NCBI GenBank assembly: GCA_016281675.1
Contig: JAEEJD010000199.1
Coordinates: forward strand, 1-14,578
Direction: 5' to 3'
DNA from: Lachnospiraceae bacterium
Lineage (GTDB): Bacteria; Bacillota_A; Clostridia; Lachnospirales; Lachnospiraceae
Length of the DNA stretch: 14,578 nucleotides
Part shown: piece after piece, positions 1-6,604 of the stretch
Layout: each line of letters begins with the position of its first letter
How positions within the stretch are numbered: the first letter of the stretch is position 1
Made by a program: the position numbers and the translations under genes
Notes under the pieces: generated by a model
What the model was told of the DNA's origin: nothing
What the model saw: only the letters and a program-made list of their open reading frames with translations
Database searches by the model: none

Positions 1-108
1 GGGGCTGACGCCGCACTTGCGGCATCTCTTTTCCATTACAAGGAACTTGAGATTTGTGATCTTAAAGAATACCTGAGCGAAAACGGCATATCGGTAAGGA
101 GAGCTTAA
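1..108 (+). CDS. hisF: Imidazole glycerol phosphate synthase cyclase subunit HisF, C-terminal end (5' truncated)
   Basis: Reading from base 1 gives 35 codons ending in TAA at 106-108. The peptide opens with [15 protein letters not shown], the signature of the last beta/alpha unit of HisF, and ends in a helix and a short VRRA tail. In the family, HisF is a TIM barrel that joins PRFAR and HisH-derived ammonia to make imidazole glycerol phosphate and AICAR in histidine biosynthesis. Only about 35 of roughly 250 residues are present, so no catalytic aspartate can be checked. The ribosome binding site of the following gene lies inside this coding sequence and the two genes are 1 base apart, so they are almost certainly co-transcribed. 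The assignment rests on the short tail alone, but that stretch is distinctive. Confidence 0.82.
   Translation, partial: GADAALAASLFHYKELEICDLKEYLSENGISVRRA
96..101 (+). promoter_or_regulatory. Ribosome binding site that fixes the GTG start of ung
   Basis: AAGGAG at 96-101 sits 8 bases before the GTG at 110. It lies inside the last codons of hisF. No ATG is better placed, and the resulting protein begins MIDNDWLEPL, a normal N-terminus for family 1 uracil-DNA glycosylases, so the GTG start is well supported. Confidence 0.75.
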
Positions 109-109
109 A

Positions 110-778
110 GTGATCGACAACGACTGGCTGGAACCTCTGGCTGCCGAATTCAAGAAGCCATATTACGCACAGCTTTACAGGTTCGTTAATAACGAATATG
201 CCACGCATACGATATATCCCAAGAAACAGGACGTGTTTGCTGCCTACGACAGAACACCGCTTGCAAATGTCAAAGTCCTGATACTCGGACAGGATCCGTA
301 TCATGAACCGGGGCAGGCTCACGGACTGTGTTTTTCCGTTAATCCCGGCATAGAGATCCCACCGAGCCTTGTGAACATATACAAGGAACTTCATGATGAT
401 CTGGGTTGCTTCATTCCCAATAACGGCTGCCTCACAAAGTGGGCGGATCAGGGAGTGATGCTTTTGAACACGGTTCTTACCGTACGGGCGCATGCCGCCA
501 ATTCCCACCAGAACAAGGGATGGGAACAGTTTACCGATGCGACGATAGCGGCCCTTAACAAACAGGACAGGCCGATCGTTTTCATGCTGTGGGGGAGAAG
601 TGCTCAGCAAAAAGCTTCGATGCTCGATAATCCGAAGCATCTTGTACTTAAGGCCGCACATCCGAGTCCGCTCTCGGCATACCGGGGATTCCTCGGGTGC
701 AGGCATTTTTCGAAAGCAAACGATTTTCTCGCAAGGAACGGGCAAAGCCCCGTAGATTGGCAGATAGAGAATATTTAA
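110..778 (+). CDS. ung: Uracil-DNA glycosylase, family 1
   Basis: A 222-residue protein, the normal length for family 1 UNG. It removes uracil from DNA that arises by cytosine deamination or dUTP incorporation, starting base-excision repair in the cytoplasm. The hallmark motifs are intact. GQDPYH is at residues 60-65, with D62 as the water-activating aspartate. FSV is at 75-77 in the uracil-pocket strand. LLNTVLTV is at 118-125, with N120 as the uracil-recognising asparagine. HPSPLSA is at 184-190, with H184 as the catalytic histidine in the DNA-intercalation loop. It starts with GTG, 1 base after hisF, and stops 12 bases before the next gene. The link with hisF appears to be operon organisation rather than shared function. 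No oddities are seen in the sequence, and the assignment is close to certain. Confidence 0.97.
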   Translation: MIDNDWLEPLAAEFKKPYYAQLYRFVNNEYATHTIYPKKQDVFAAYDRTPLANVKVLILGQDPYHEPGQAHGLCFSVNPGIEIPPSLVNIYKELHDDLGCFIPNNGCLTKWADQGVMLLNTVLTVRAHAANSHQNKGWEQFTDATIAALNKQDRPIVFMLWGRSAQQKASMLDNPKHLVLKAAHPSPLSAYRGFLGCRHFSKANDFLARNGQSPVDWQIENI

Positions 779-790
779 AGGGGATATTTT

Positions 791-1957
791 ATGACAAAGA
801 AGGAGGCGCTGGCCCTTAAGATATTTGTCGGGGCCGTGCTCGTCGGAGCAATTCTGTTCGGCGCGTTTTATTATGCCAGTTACAAATCGGTCGCTAACGA
901 AGTAGCGGATCTGATAAATAAGGGTAACAATTACATGGAAGCGGAGTGCTATTCCGAGGCGATAGAGTGCTACGAAAGGGCGCTTGAGCACGAAGAGGGG
1001 AATGAGCAGATCAAGTCGGCGATAGTCAAAGCTTACATGTCGATGGCCGAAGTGTACGGTCAGGAGGATGAGGCACTCTTATGTTATCAGAACGCCATTT
1101 CCGTCAATCCGAACAATAAGACCGCATACTGGTCGATCGCCAATATTTATGAGAGCCGCGGAGATGAAGACACGATGCTTGAAGTCCTTCACAAAGGTTT
1201 TGAGGACACAGGCGACGAATCCATGAATGCCAAGGTTTTCGCGATCGAAGAGGAGCGCGCGAGGATACAGGCCGAAGAGGAAGCAAGGATTGCGGAAGAA
1301 GAGGCCAAGCGTGCTGAAGAAGAGGCAAGAGCCGCAAAACTTGAGCCGTTAAAGCAACTGTTCATAGACAAAGATTACGATGCGATCAAGGATAAGATCC
1401 GCGAAGAAGACTATGTTGCGTTTGCGGACGAAGTCATCGGAGACAATTCGTATTATCTCGGAGACTTTGATGTCGACGGAAAACGCGAAGGCTACGGGAT
1501 CGCCGTTTATGAAAACGGATACTATTATTACGGAGAATTCCATTCTGATGTCAGAAGCGGACACGGCGTAATGATGCGTGCAAGTTATTCCGAGAGTTCT
1601 TCGATCGGATCGTTCATATTCGACGGAGAGTGGTCCGATGATAAGCCGAACGGACAGGGAACCGCCAAGTCAAACTATTTCAAAGACAGGGTGAGCGGGA
1701 ACGATTTCGTGATGAAAGAGATCTCGGGTAATTACACGAACGGCCTCGAGGACGGTTCCATGACGCTTAACGGTGTTACAAAAAGCGGAGCCAAGCGTAC
1801 ATTCAAATACAAGACGAAGGACGGGGTTGCGGAGAAATCAAGCAACGAAGATTCCGGAGTCAAAGGTCAGTATATAATCGCCCAGACGGACGATAAGAGT
1901 GAGAGCTTAACAAGCGACGGTTCAAAACGAGGAGTTGAAGGTTTTGTTGAGGAGTAA
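791..1957 (+). CDS. Membrane-anchored TPR / coiled-coil / MORN-repeat protein, function unknown
   Basis: 388 residues with no enzyme motif that I recognise. The N-terminus has a short basic stretch then one hydrophobic helix (about residues 9-30) with no lipobox or obvious cleavage site, so it is probably a signal anchor with the rest outside the membrane. Residues about 34-140 are TPR-like helices; the clearest unit is ECYSEAIECYERALE, with another ending at NPNNKTAYWSIANIY. Residues about 152-183 are a highly charged E/A/R single helix. Residues about 219-325 hold degenerate MORN-type units: YYLGDFDVDGKREGYGIAVY, YYYYGEFHSDVRSGHGV, FIFDGEWSDDKPNGQGTA and GNYTNGLEDGSMTL. The tail after 350 looks disordered. 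AAAGGGG at 777-783 is a suitable ribosome binding site for the ATG. TPR and MORN modules are generally protein-protein and lipid/surface interaction scaffolds, so an envelope scaffold is a reasonable guess, but nothing in the neighbourhood fixes its partner. Confidence 0.85.
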   Translation: MTKKEALALKIFVGAVLVGAILFGAFYYASYKSVANEVADLINKGNNYMEAECYSEAIECYERALEHEEGNEQIKSAIVKAYMSMAEVYGQEDEALLCYQNAISVNPNNKTAYWSIANIYESRGDEDTMLEVLHKGFEDTGDESMNAKVFAIEEERARIQAEEEARIAEEEAKRAEEEARAAKLEPLKQLFIDKDYDAIKDKIREEDYVAFADEVIGDNSYYLGDFDVDGKREGYGIAVYENGYYYYGEFHSDVRSGHGVMMRASYSESSSIGSFIFDGEWSDDKPNGQGTAKSNYFKDRVSGNDFVMKEISGNYTNGLEDGSMTLNGVTKSGAKRTFKYKTKDGVAEKSSNEDSGVKGQYIIAQTDDKSESLTSDGSKRGVEGFVEE

Positions 1958-1983
1958 CCGCTAATACATGTGAGGATGACAAG

Positions 1984-3240
1984 ATGAGAAAAGTACCTTT
2001 TATTGACAAACAACTTGCGGAGGCGATCGATGCAAAGATCCCCACACCCTTTTACGTTTATGACGAGGAAGGGATCATAAGGAATATCGAGAACATCAAG
2101 TCCGCTTTTTCATGGAACGAAGGATTCAAGGAATACTTTGCCGTTAAGGCAACTCCGAATCCGTTCCTTCTGTCCCTTATGAAAAATCACGGGATAGGCG
2201 TTGACTGCTCAAGCCTTACCGAACTGATGCTTTCAAAGGCTGCGGGTTTTTCCGGTGACGACATAATGTTCTCGTCGAATGAGACCCCCGCCGAGGATTA
2301 CATCCTTGCAAAGGAACTCGGTGCGATCATCAATCTCGACGATATTACGCACATCGATTACTTTGACAATCTGTGCGGACTAAATGAGACAATGAGTATT
2401 CGTTACAATCCGGGCGGTGTGTTTACGGTCAGCAACGGTATCATGGATAATCCGCAGGATGCCAAGTACGGTATGACAACCGAACAGATGTATGAAGCCG
2501 TCAGGATTCTTATGGACAGGGGCGTAAAGCATTTCGGAATTCATTCGTTCCTTGTCAGCAATACCGTGACAAACGATTATTATCCGATGCTCTCGGAGCA
2601 GCTCTTTGCACTTGCGGCGGATATCCATGAGAAGACAGGTGCTCACATTGCATTTGTAAATCTTTCGGGAGGAGTCGGAATACCGTATACTCCCGACCAG
2701 GATGCGAATGATATATTCGTTATCGGAGAAGGAGTACGCAAAGTCTATGAGAAGATATTTGTTCCGAAAGGAATGAACGATGTCAGGATATTTACCGAGA
2801 TGGGAAGATATGTGATGGGACCGTACGGTGCGCTTGTCACCAAGGCTATCCATGAGAAACATATCTACAAGGAATATATCGGCGTTGATGCATGTGCGGT
2901 CAATCTGATGCGTCCCGCGATGTACGGAAGTTATCATCATATTACGGTACTCGGCAAGGAAGACGAACCGGCAACGAACACATACGATGTTGTCGGAGGA
3001 CTTTGTGAGAACAATGACAAGTTTGCGATAGACAGAAAACTTCCGAAGATAGAAAAAGGTGATTACCTGTTCATTCACGATGCCGGGGCACACGGCTTTG
3101 CAATGGGATACAATTACAATGGAAAGCTCCGAAGCGCCGAGGTCCTGGTACATCCGGACAGGAGCTTTGAAATGATCAGACGTGCCGAAACACCGTCGGA
3201 TTATTTTGCAACATTTGATTTTTCGGATTATAATTTGTAA
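1984..3240 (+). CDS. lysA: PLP-dependent decarboxylase, diaminopimelate decarboxylase family (divergent active site)
   Basis: 418 residues, full length for the fold-III (alanine racemase-like barrel) decarboxylases. PTPFYVYDEEG at 20-30 and YFAVKATPNP at 51-60 are the standard opening, with K55 the predicted PLP Schiff-base lysine. LSGGVGIPY near 227-235 is the phosphate-binding glycine loop. C341-E342 begins the cysteine/glutamate substrate motif, and HDAGAHGFAMGYNYNG at 365-380 precedes the C-terminal beta domain (LRSAEVLV). If it is true LysA, it converts meso-diaminopimelate to lysine and CO2. Several signatures depart from textbook LysA: the HxGS-type motif reads HSFLVSN (187-193), EPGR reads EMGR (272-275) and CESGD reads CENND (341-345). 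I recall close relatives in Lachnospiraceae annotated as diaminopimelate decarboxylase, but the substrate is not proven, and another amino-acid decarboxylation is possible. GAGG at 1972-1975 supports the start. Confidence 0.85.
   Translation: MRKVPFIDKQLAEAIDAKIPTPFYVYDEEGIIRNIENIKSAFSWNEGFKEYFAVKATPNPFLLSLMKNHGIGVDCSSLTELMLSKAAGFSGDDIMFSSNETPAEDYILAKELGAIINLDDITHIDYFDNLCGLNETMSIRYNPGGVFTVSNGIMDNPQDAKYGMTTEQMYEAVRILMDRGVKHFGIHSFLVSNTVTNDYYPMLSEQLFALAADIHEKTGAHIAFVNLSGGVGIPYTPDQDANDIFVIGEGVRKVYEKIFVPKGMNDVRIFTEMGRYVMGPYGALVTKAIHEKHIYKEYIGVDACAVNLMRPAMYGSYHHITVLGKEDEPATNTYDVVGGLCENNDKFAIDRKLPKIEKGDYLFIHDAGAHGFAMGYNYNGKLRSAEVLVHPDRSFEMIRRAETPSDYFATFDFSDYNL
3206..3234 (+). promoter_or_regulatory. 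Predicted sigma-A-type promoter for the chemoreceptor gene, inside the 3' end of the upstream gene
   Basis: TTGCAA at 3206-3211 and a perfect TATAAT at 3229-3234 are separated by 17 bases. The predicted start near 3241 gives a leader of about 33 bases before the ATG at 3274, with AGGAG at 3261-3265. A second TATAAT at 3245-3250 lacks a good -35 partner. No flagellar sigma (sigma-28 type) element is obvious upstream. Confidence 0.6.
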
Positions 3241-3273
3241 TAGTTATAATATATACAAAAAGGAGATGTCAGG

Positions 3274-5289
3274 ATGAAAACGAAAAAAAGACGCGCATTG
3301 AAGAAGACGCTTCTTTCAAAGATCATTATTTATGTAGCGATCATCGTTGTCATTATCACACAGGTCACAATAAAGCTTGCGTCCGATAATATCCAGTCGC
3401 TCATGAATAATATCCTTGCGAGAGAGTCGAACACGTATGCAAGCCAGATCCACGGATGGTGGAGAAGCATCGAGGACAGAGTCAAACAGACTGCGGATGT
3501 TATCAGAAACGCTCCGGAGATGTCACATGACGATACTCTTGCGATGCTCTTAAAGCTCACCGAACTTGATCCGGATTCCCATGATATCTATATGGCATAC
3601 GGAGATGACGGCACGTTCCTTGACGGTTCGGGCTGGGTTCCCACGGATGATTTTGTATTTACCGAAAGAGGATGGTATAAGGGCGCCATCAGCAATAAAG
3701 GTGAAATTTATTCTTCCGATCCTTATCTTGATGCTGCTACCGGTAATATCAGTATTGCCTGCTCCATACTGATAAGAGACAATACGGTACTCAGCAGTGA
3801 TATCGATTTCGTCAAGGTGGCTGAGATAGTATCAAACTTCGATTCTCTTTCACCTGATGCAAAATACTATATAGTTGATACGAATTCCAAGGATATCATA
3901 ATCAGTAATGTTAACGATGCGGTAGGCCAGAACCTGTCTTCGGCCACCGATCCCGTGGCTGCGGGTCTTGCTCCGGTATTTGATTCGCTTAATACGAGCG
4001 CGACAGCCGGCGGCGAAAAGGTTGTGACTGCCAAGTCATCGGCAGGTTCGCAGATGTACACCGCAACCGCAATCGAGGATACATCATGGGTAGTAGTAAG
4101 CGCGGTTCCTTCATCGCTTCTTTCAAACAGCATCTGGAAGGTTATAATCATCACTTCGGTGAGTGCACTGGTCCTTCTTCTGATCCTGTCTATCCTCATG
4201 TATTTCATGATCAGAAAAGCTATCGATCCCGTTATCACTGTAACGGAGCGTATCACGGATATCAGTAAGGGTGACTTCACAGTCAGCCTTGTTCCGGAAG
4301 GAAATAACGAGATCACGACTCTTTCCGAGAGTCTTAACGAGTACATCGAGAAGATGAGGCATACGTTCAACAGTCTTGTCGGAATATCCGGTGAGATGAA
4401 CAGCCGTGCCGGTGAGTGTTTCGATATCTCACATTCGCTTTCCGATGCGAACAGTGATCAGGGCGAATCGATCGAGAAACTTAACAACACACTTAACGAC
4501 ATGAACCAGTCGATAGAAGATATCGCAAGTGCGGCAACCGATCTTGCAACCACATCAAATGAACTTGCCATGAACGCAGAGAATGTCAAGAACCTTTGTG
4601 ATGAGACTCTTGATGCTTCCGCAAAGGGCAGGGATGAGATGGAGAGCATGACAAAGAACGTCGGCACACTTAACGATACTATCGGCGAACTCAGTTCACT
4701 CATCAGGGAAACCGCAAAGTCCATCGAAGAGATCACCGGTATTACTGATACGATCAATGCGATCTCCGAGCAGACAAATCTTCTGTCGCTCAACGCTTCT
4801 ATCGAGGCAGCAAGAGCCGGTGAGATGGGTAAGGGATTCGCGGTTGTCGCTACCGAGGTCGGAACTCTTGCAAACCAGTCATCTGAGGCTACCGAGACTA
4901 TCAGACGTCTTGTTGAAGGTATCACGAAGAACATCACGGATATCAACCATAAGGCTGAAATTTGTGTGAATGATATGGAAGCATGCCTGACGGCTGTTAC
5001 TGGCGCGAACGAATCGTTTAACAAGATATACGGAGATGTTGCGAAGGCGACCGACGGTATCAACGAGATCGCAAACGGCATCGAGAGGATCAATGACGTG
5101 GCATCAAACAATGCTGCCACGACCCAGGAACAGGCTTCGAACATTTCGGAGGTTCTCGGCCTTTCAAACATGATCGTTTCGGCAAGCAGCAAGCTTCGTG
5201 AGGAAACGGAGAACATCACCAGCATCTCCGAGAACCTTAATAAATACTCCGATGAGATCAATTCGGATCTTTCACAATACACGGTATAA
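3274..5289 (+). CDS. Methyl-accepting chemotaxis protein with extracellular dCache sensor and HAMP
   Basis: 671 residues in classic transmembrane chemoreceptor order. A basic N-terminus is followed by TM1 (about 15-36), an extracellular double-Cache domain (about 37-285), TM2 (about 286-312), HAMP (about 313-366), and a long helical signalling hairpin. The hairpin tip holds EQTNLLSLNASIEAARAGE at 499-517 followed by GKGFAVVATEVGTLANQS, the CheA/CheW contact region. In the sensor, R132-x-W134-Y135, Y151-x-D153 and D176 occur in the order and approximate spacing of the amino-acid-binding dCache motif known from Pseudomonas PctA, suggesting an amino-acid ligand. The protein ends in SQYTV with no NWETF-type CheR/CheB tether. 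It should signal through CheA to the flagellar motor. Its own promoter lies in the upstream gene, and an antiporter gene follows 6 bases later, probably on the same transcript. Confidence 0.95.
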   Translation: MKTKKRRALKKTLLSKIIIYVAIIVVIITQVTIKLASDNIQSLMNNILARESNTYASQIHGWWRSIEDRVKQTADVIRNAPEMSHDDTLAMLLKLTELDPDSHDIYMAYGDDGTFLDGSGWVPTDDFVFTERGWYKGAISNKGEIYSSDPYLDAATGNISIACSILIRDNTVLSSDIDFVKVAEIVSNFDSLSPDAKYYIVDTNSKDIIISNVNDAVGQNLSSATDPVAAGLAPVFDSLNTSATAGGEKVVTAKSSAGSQMYTATAIEDTSWVVVSAVPSSLLSNSIWKVIIITSVSALVLLLILSILMYFMIRKAIDPVITVTERITDISKGDFTVSLVPEGNNEITTLSESLNEYIEKMRHTFNSLVGISGEMNSRAGECFDISHSLSDANSDQGESIEKLNNTLNDMNQSIEDIASAATDLATTSNELAMNAENVKNLCDETLDASAKGRDEMESMTKNVGTLNDTIGELSSLIRETAKSIEEITGITDTINAISEQTNLLSLNASIEAARAGEMGKGFAVVATEVGTLANQSSEATETIRRLVEGITKNITDINHKAEICVNDMEACLTAVTGANESFNKIYGDVAKATDGINEIANGIERINDVASNNAATTQEQASNISEVLGLSNMIVSASSKLREETENITSISENLNKYSDEINSDLSQYTV

Positions 5290-5295
5290 ATGTAA
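5290..5295 (+). other. Start-stop element (ATG TAA) between the chemoreceptor and antiporter genes
   Basis: The chemoreceptor stop TAA at 5287-5289 is directly followed by ATG (5290-5292), then TAA (5293-5295), then the ATG of the antiporter (5296). No AGGAG-like site precedes it, so ribosomes finishing the receptor probably re-initiate here. Whether the one-codon reading frame is used is unknown. Confidence 0.4.
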
Positions 5296-6459
5296 ATGGA
5301 CATTAAGATACTATTTGATCTGGCGGTACTGATATTTGCGGCGAAAGCTCTCGGCCTTCTTGCAAGAAGGGTGGGAGCGCCGCAGGTAGTCGGTGAGATC
5401 GTGGCCGGACTTCTTGTCGGGCCGTCGATCATAAATGCCGTTCAGGTAAACGACACAATTGAGGTGTTTGCGGAGATAGGCGTTATTATGCTTATGTTTG
5501 CCGCAGGCCTCGGTACCGATCTGAAACAGCTCAAAAGATCGGGATTCAAATCATTTTTTGTTGCACTTATCGGTGTGCTTGTTCCGCTGGTTGCAGGATT
5601 TGCTCTGTACGGCCTGTTCTATGGGTTTGCGGCTCCGCCTTCAAAGGGCTTTTATACCGCGCTCTTTATGGGAACGATCATCACAGCCACAAGTGTATCG
5701 ATAACGGTCGCGGCACTTTCCGAAATGGGAAAACTTACATCCGAAGTCGGCACCACGATAGTCGGCGCGGCAGTTATTGATGATGTCATCGGCATCATCG
5801 TTCTGACGTGCGTTGTCGGAGGAGCGGGAGGTGACGGAAACGTCGGGATCGTACTCCTGAAGATAGCGCTGTTCTTCACCGCTGCATTTGTTATCGGACT
5901 TATTGTCCACAAGTGCATGGAAATTCTCGAGAAAAATCACCCGCATACGCAGCGTATCCCCATATACAGTTTGGCATTTTGTTTTGCGCTTTCTTTTGTG
6001 GCGCAGAAGTATTTCGGTATTGCCGACATAACGGGTGCATACTGTGCGGGAATCGTACTGTGCACGATCAAGGATACAGAGTATGTCGAGAAGAAGATAG
6101 ATATAAGCAGTTACATGTTGTTCGGACCGGTGTTCTTTGCATGCATAGGTCTCAAGACCGACCTGTCAGGTCTGACGCTGTCGATACTCGGATTCAGCGT
6201 ATGTTTTATTATAGTCGCACTTCTCAGTAAAGTTATCGGATGCGGCATGGCTGCAAAAATATGCGGTTATAAATGGAAAGATTCTCTCCGAATCGGAGCT
6301 GGAATGATGACAAGAGGCGAGGTCGCTCTTATCGTTGCGCAGAAAGGCCTGTCGGCCGGAGTGCTTGATTCGGTATACTTCCCGGCAGTGATACTTCTCA
6401 TAATCGTATCATCGATAGTAACACCGATTGTATTAAAGGTGCTGTTTGCCAAGGAATAG
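5296..6459 (+). CDS. Cation/proton antiporter, CPA2 (KefB-type) family, transport domain only
   Basis: 387 residues made of about 12 hydrophobic segments, matching the Na+/H+ exchanger membrane domain. GEIVAGLLVGPSII at 33-46 is the conserved second-helix motif. TATSVSITVAAL at 130-141 and AAVIDDVIGIIVL at 158-170 form the unwound-helix core, with the D162-D163 pair expected to bind the transported ions. GAGMMTRGEVALIVAQKG at 334-351 is the conserved late helix with a basic residue. In this family a DD pair usually goes with electrogenic Na+/H+ exchange, but K+ transport is also found among CPA2 members, so the ion is not certain. There is no C-terminal RCK/TrkA nucleotide-binding domain as in KefB/KefC. 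It has a poor ribosome binding site and follows the chemoreceptor by 6 bases, which suggests translational coupling. The protein ends in KE, just before the convergent tRNA gene. Confidence 0.93.
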   Translation: MDIKILFDLAVLIFAAKALGLLARRVGAPQVVGEIVAGLLVGPSIINAVQVNDTIEVFAEIGVIMLMFAAGLGTDLKQLKRSGFKSFFVALIGVLVPLVAGFALYGLFYGFAAPPSKGFYTALFMGTIITATSVSITVAALSEMGKLTSEVGTTIVGAAVIDDVIGIIVLTCVVGGAGGDGNVGIVLLKIALFFTAAFVIGLIVHKCMEILEKNHPHTQRIPIYSLAFCFALSFVAQKYFGIADITGAYCAGIVLCTIKDTEYVEKKIDISSYMLFGPVFFACIGLKTDLSGLTLSILGFSVCFIIVALLSKVIGCGMAAKICGYKWKDSLRIGAGMMTRGEVALIVAQKGLSAGVLDSVYFPAVILLIIVSSIVTPIVLKVLFAKE

Positions 6460-6462
6460 AAA

Positions 6463-6545
6463 TGCAGGTAGAGGGACTTGAACCCTCATGTAGTTACCTA
6501 CGGCAGATTTTGAGTCTGCTGCGTCTGCCATTCCGCCACACCTGC
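6463..6545 (-). tRNA. tRNA-Leu, anticodon CAA
   Basis: The reverse complement folds as a complete class II tRNA. The 7-bp acceptor stem is GCAGGTG with TACCTGC (one G-U pair) and discriminator A. The 3-bp D stem (gcg/cgc) closes a loop containing GG. The anticodon stem GCAGA/TCTGC closes loop CTCAAAA, giving anticodon CAA, which reads UUG leucine codons. The long variable arm has stem gtag/ctac, and the T stem GAGGG/CCCTC closes loop TTCAAGT. The long variable arm and A73 agree with leucine identity. CCA is not encoded. The gene stands alone, convergent with the antiporter gene and divergent from the protease gene. No rho-independent terminator is evident beyond its 3' end. Confidence 0.96.
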
Positions 6546-6555
6546 AACAAACCAT

Positions 6556-6584
6556 ATCTTAACATATACGTGACTTTGTTTCAA
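6556..6584 (-). promoter_or_regulatory. Predicted promoter of tRNA-Leu
   Basis: On the minus strand, TTGAAA (6584-6579) and TAAGAT (6561-6556) are separated by exactly 17 bases. The -10 ends about 10 bases before the mature tRNA 5' end at 6545, the usual distance for a tRNA promoter. The element occupies most of the short gap before the divergent protease gene, so the two transcription starts may interfere. No convincing + strand promoter is visible in the same gap. Confidence 0.6.
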
Positions 6585-6592
6585 GAAACATG

Positions 6593-6598
6593 AAGGAG
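6593..6598 (+). promoter_or_regulatory. Ribosome binding site that fixes the protease start at 6605
   Basis: AAGGAG at 6593-6598 lies 6 bases before the ATG at 6605. An in-frame ATG at 6590 would place this site inside the gene and has no site of its own. The later start also gives a clean lipoprotein signal peptide (MTKKIPHFLIAILF). Confidence 0.75.
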
Positions 6599-6604
6599 AA
6601 CACG

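Noticed and set aside
62..991. Minus-strand open frame of 309 codons opposite ung
   Set aside because: It is antisense to a clear uracil-DNA glycosylase with intact motifs and has no recognisable protein features or ribosome binding site. It is a by-product of codon bias.
1240..1340. Repeat-like DNA in the E/A/R-rich segment of the TPR-MORN protein, considered as a tandem repeat
   Set aside because: The repetition is at the protein level (charged helix heptads). The DNA units vary in length and sequence, so it is not a true tandem repeat or CRISPR-like array.
2380..3153. Minus-strand open frame of 257 codons opposite the decarboxylase
   Set aside because: Antisense to a complete enzyme, with no ribosome binding site or domain.
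4458..5432. Minus-strand open frame of 324 codons opposite the chemoreceptor signalling domain
   Set aside because: The composition (rich in A, S, I and V) simply mirrors the repetitive helical codons of the receptor. No domain or start signal is present.
6463..6545. tRNA-Leu as an integration (attachment) site
   Set aside because: No integrase gene, no duplicated tRNA 3' end and no shift in composition are seen on either side within the window.
6542..6570. Weak + strand promoter for the protease (CTGCAA, 17 bases, TATACG)
   Set aside because: Only 3 of 6 and 4 of 6 consensus matches, and the -35 would lie in the tRNA acceptor end. Not strong enough to list.
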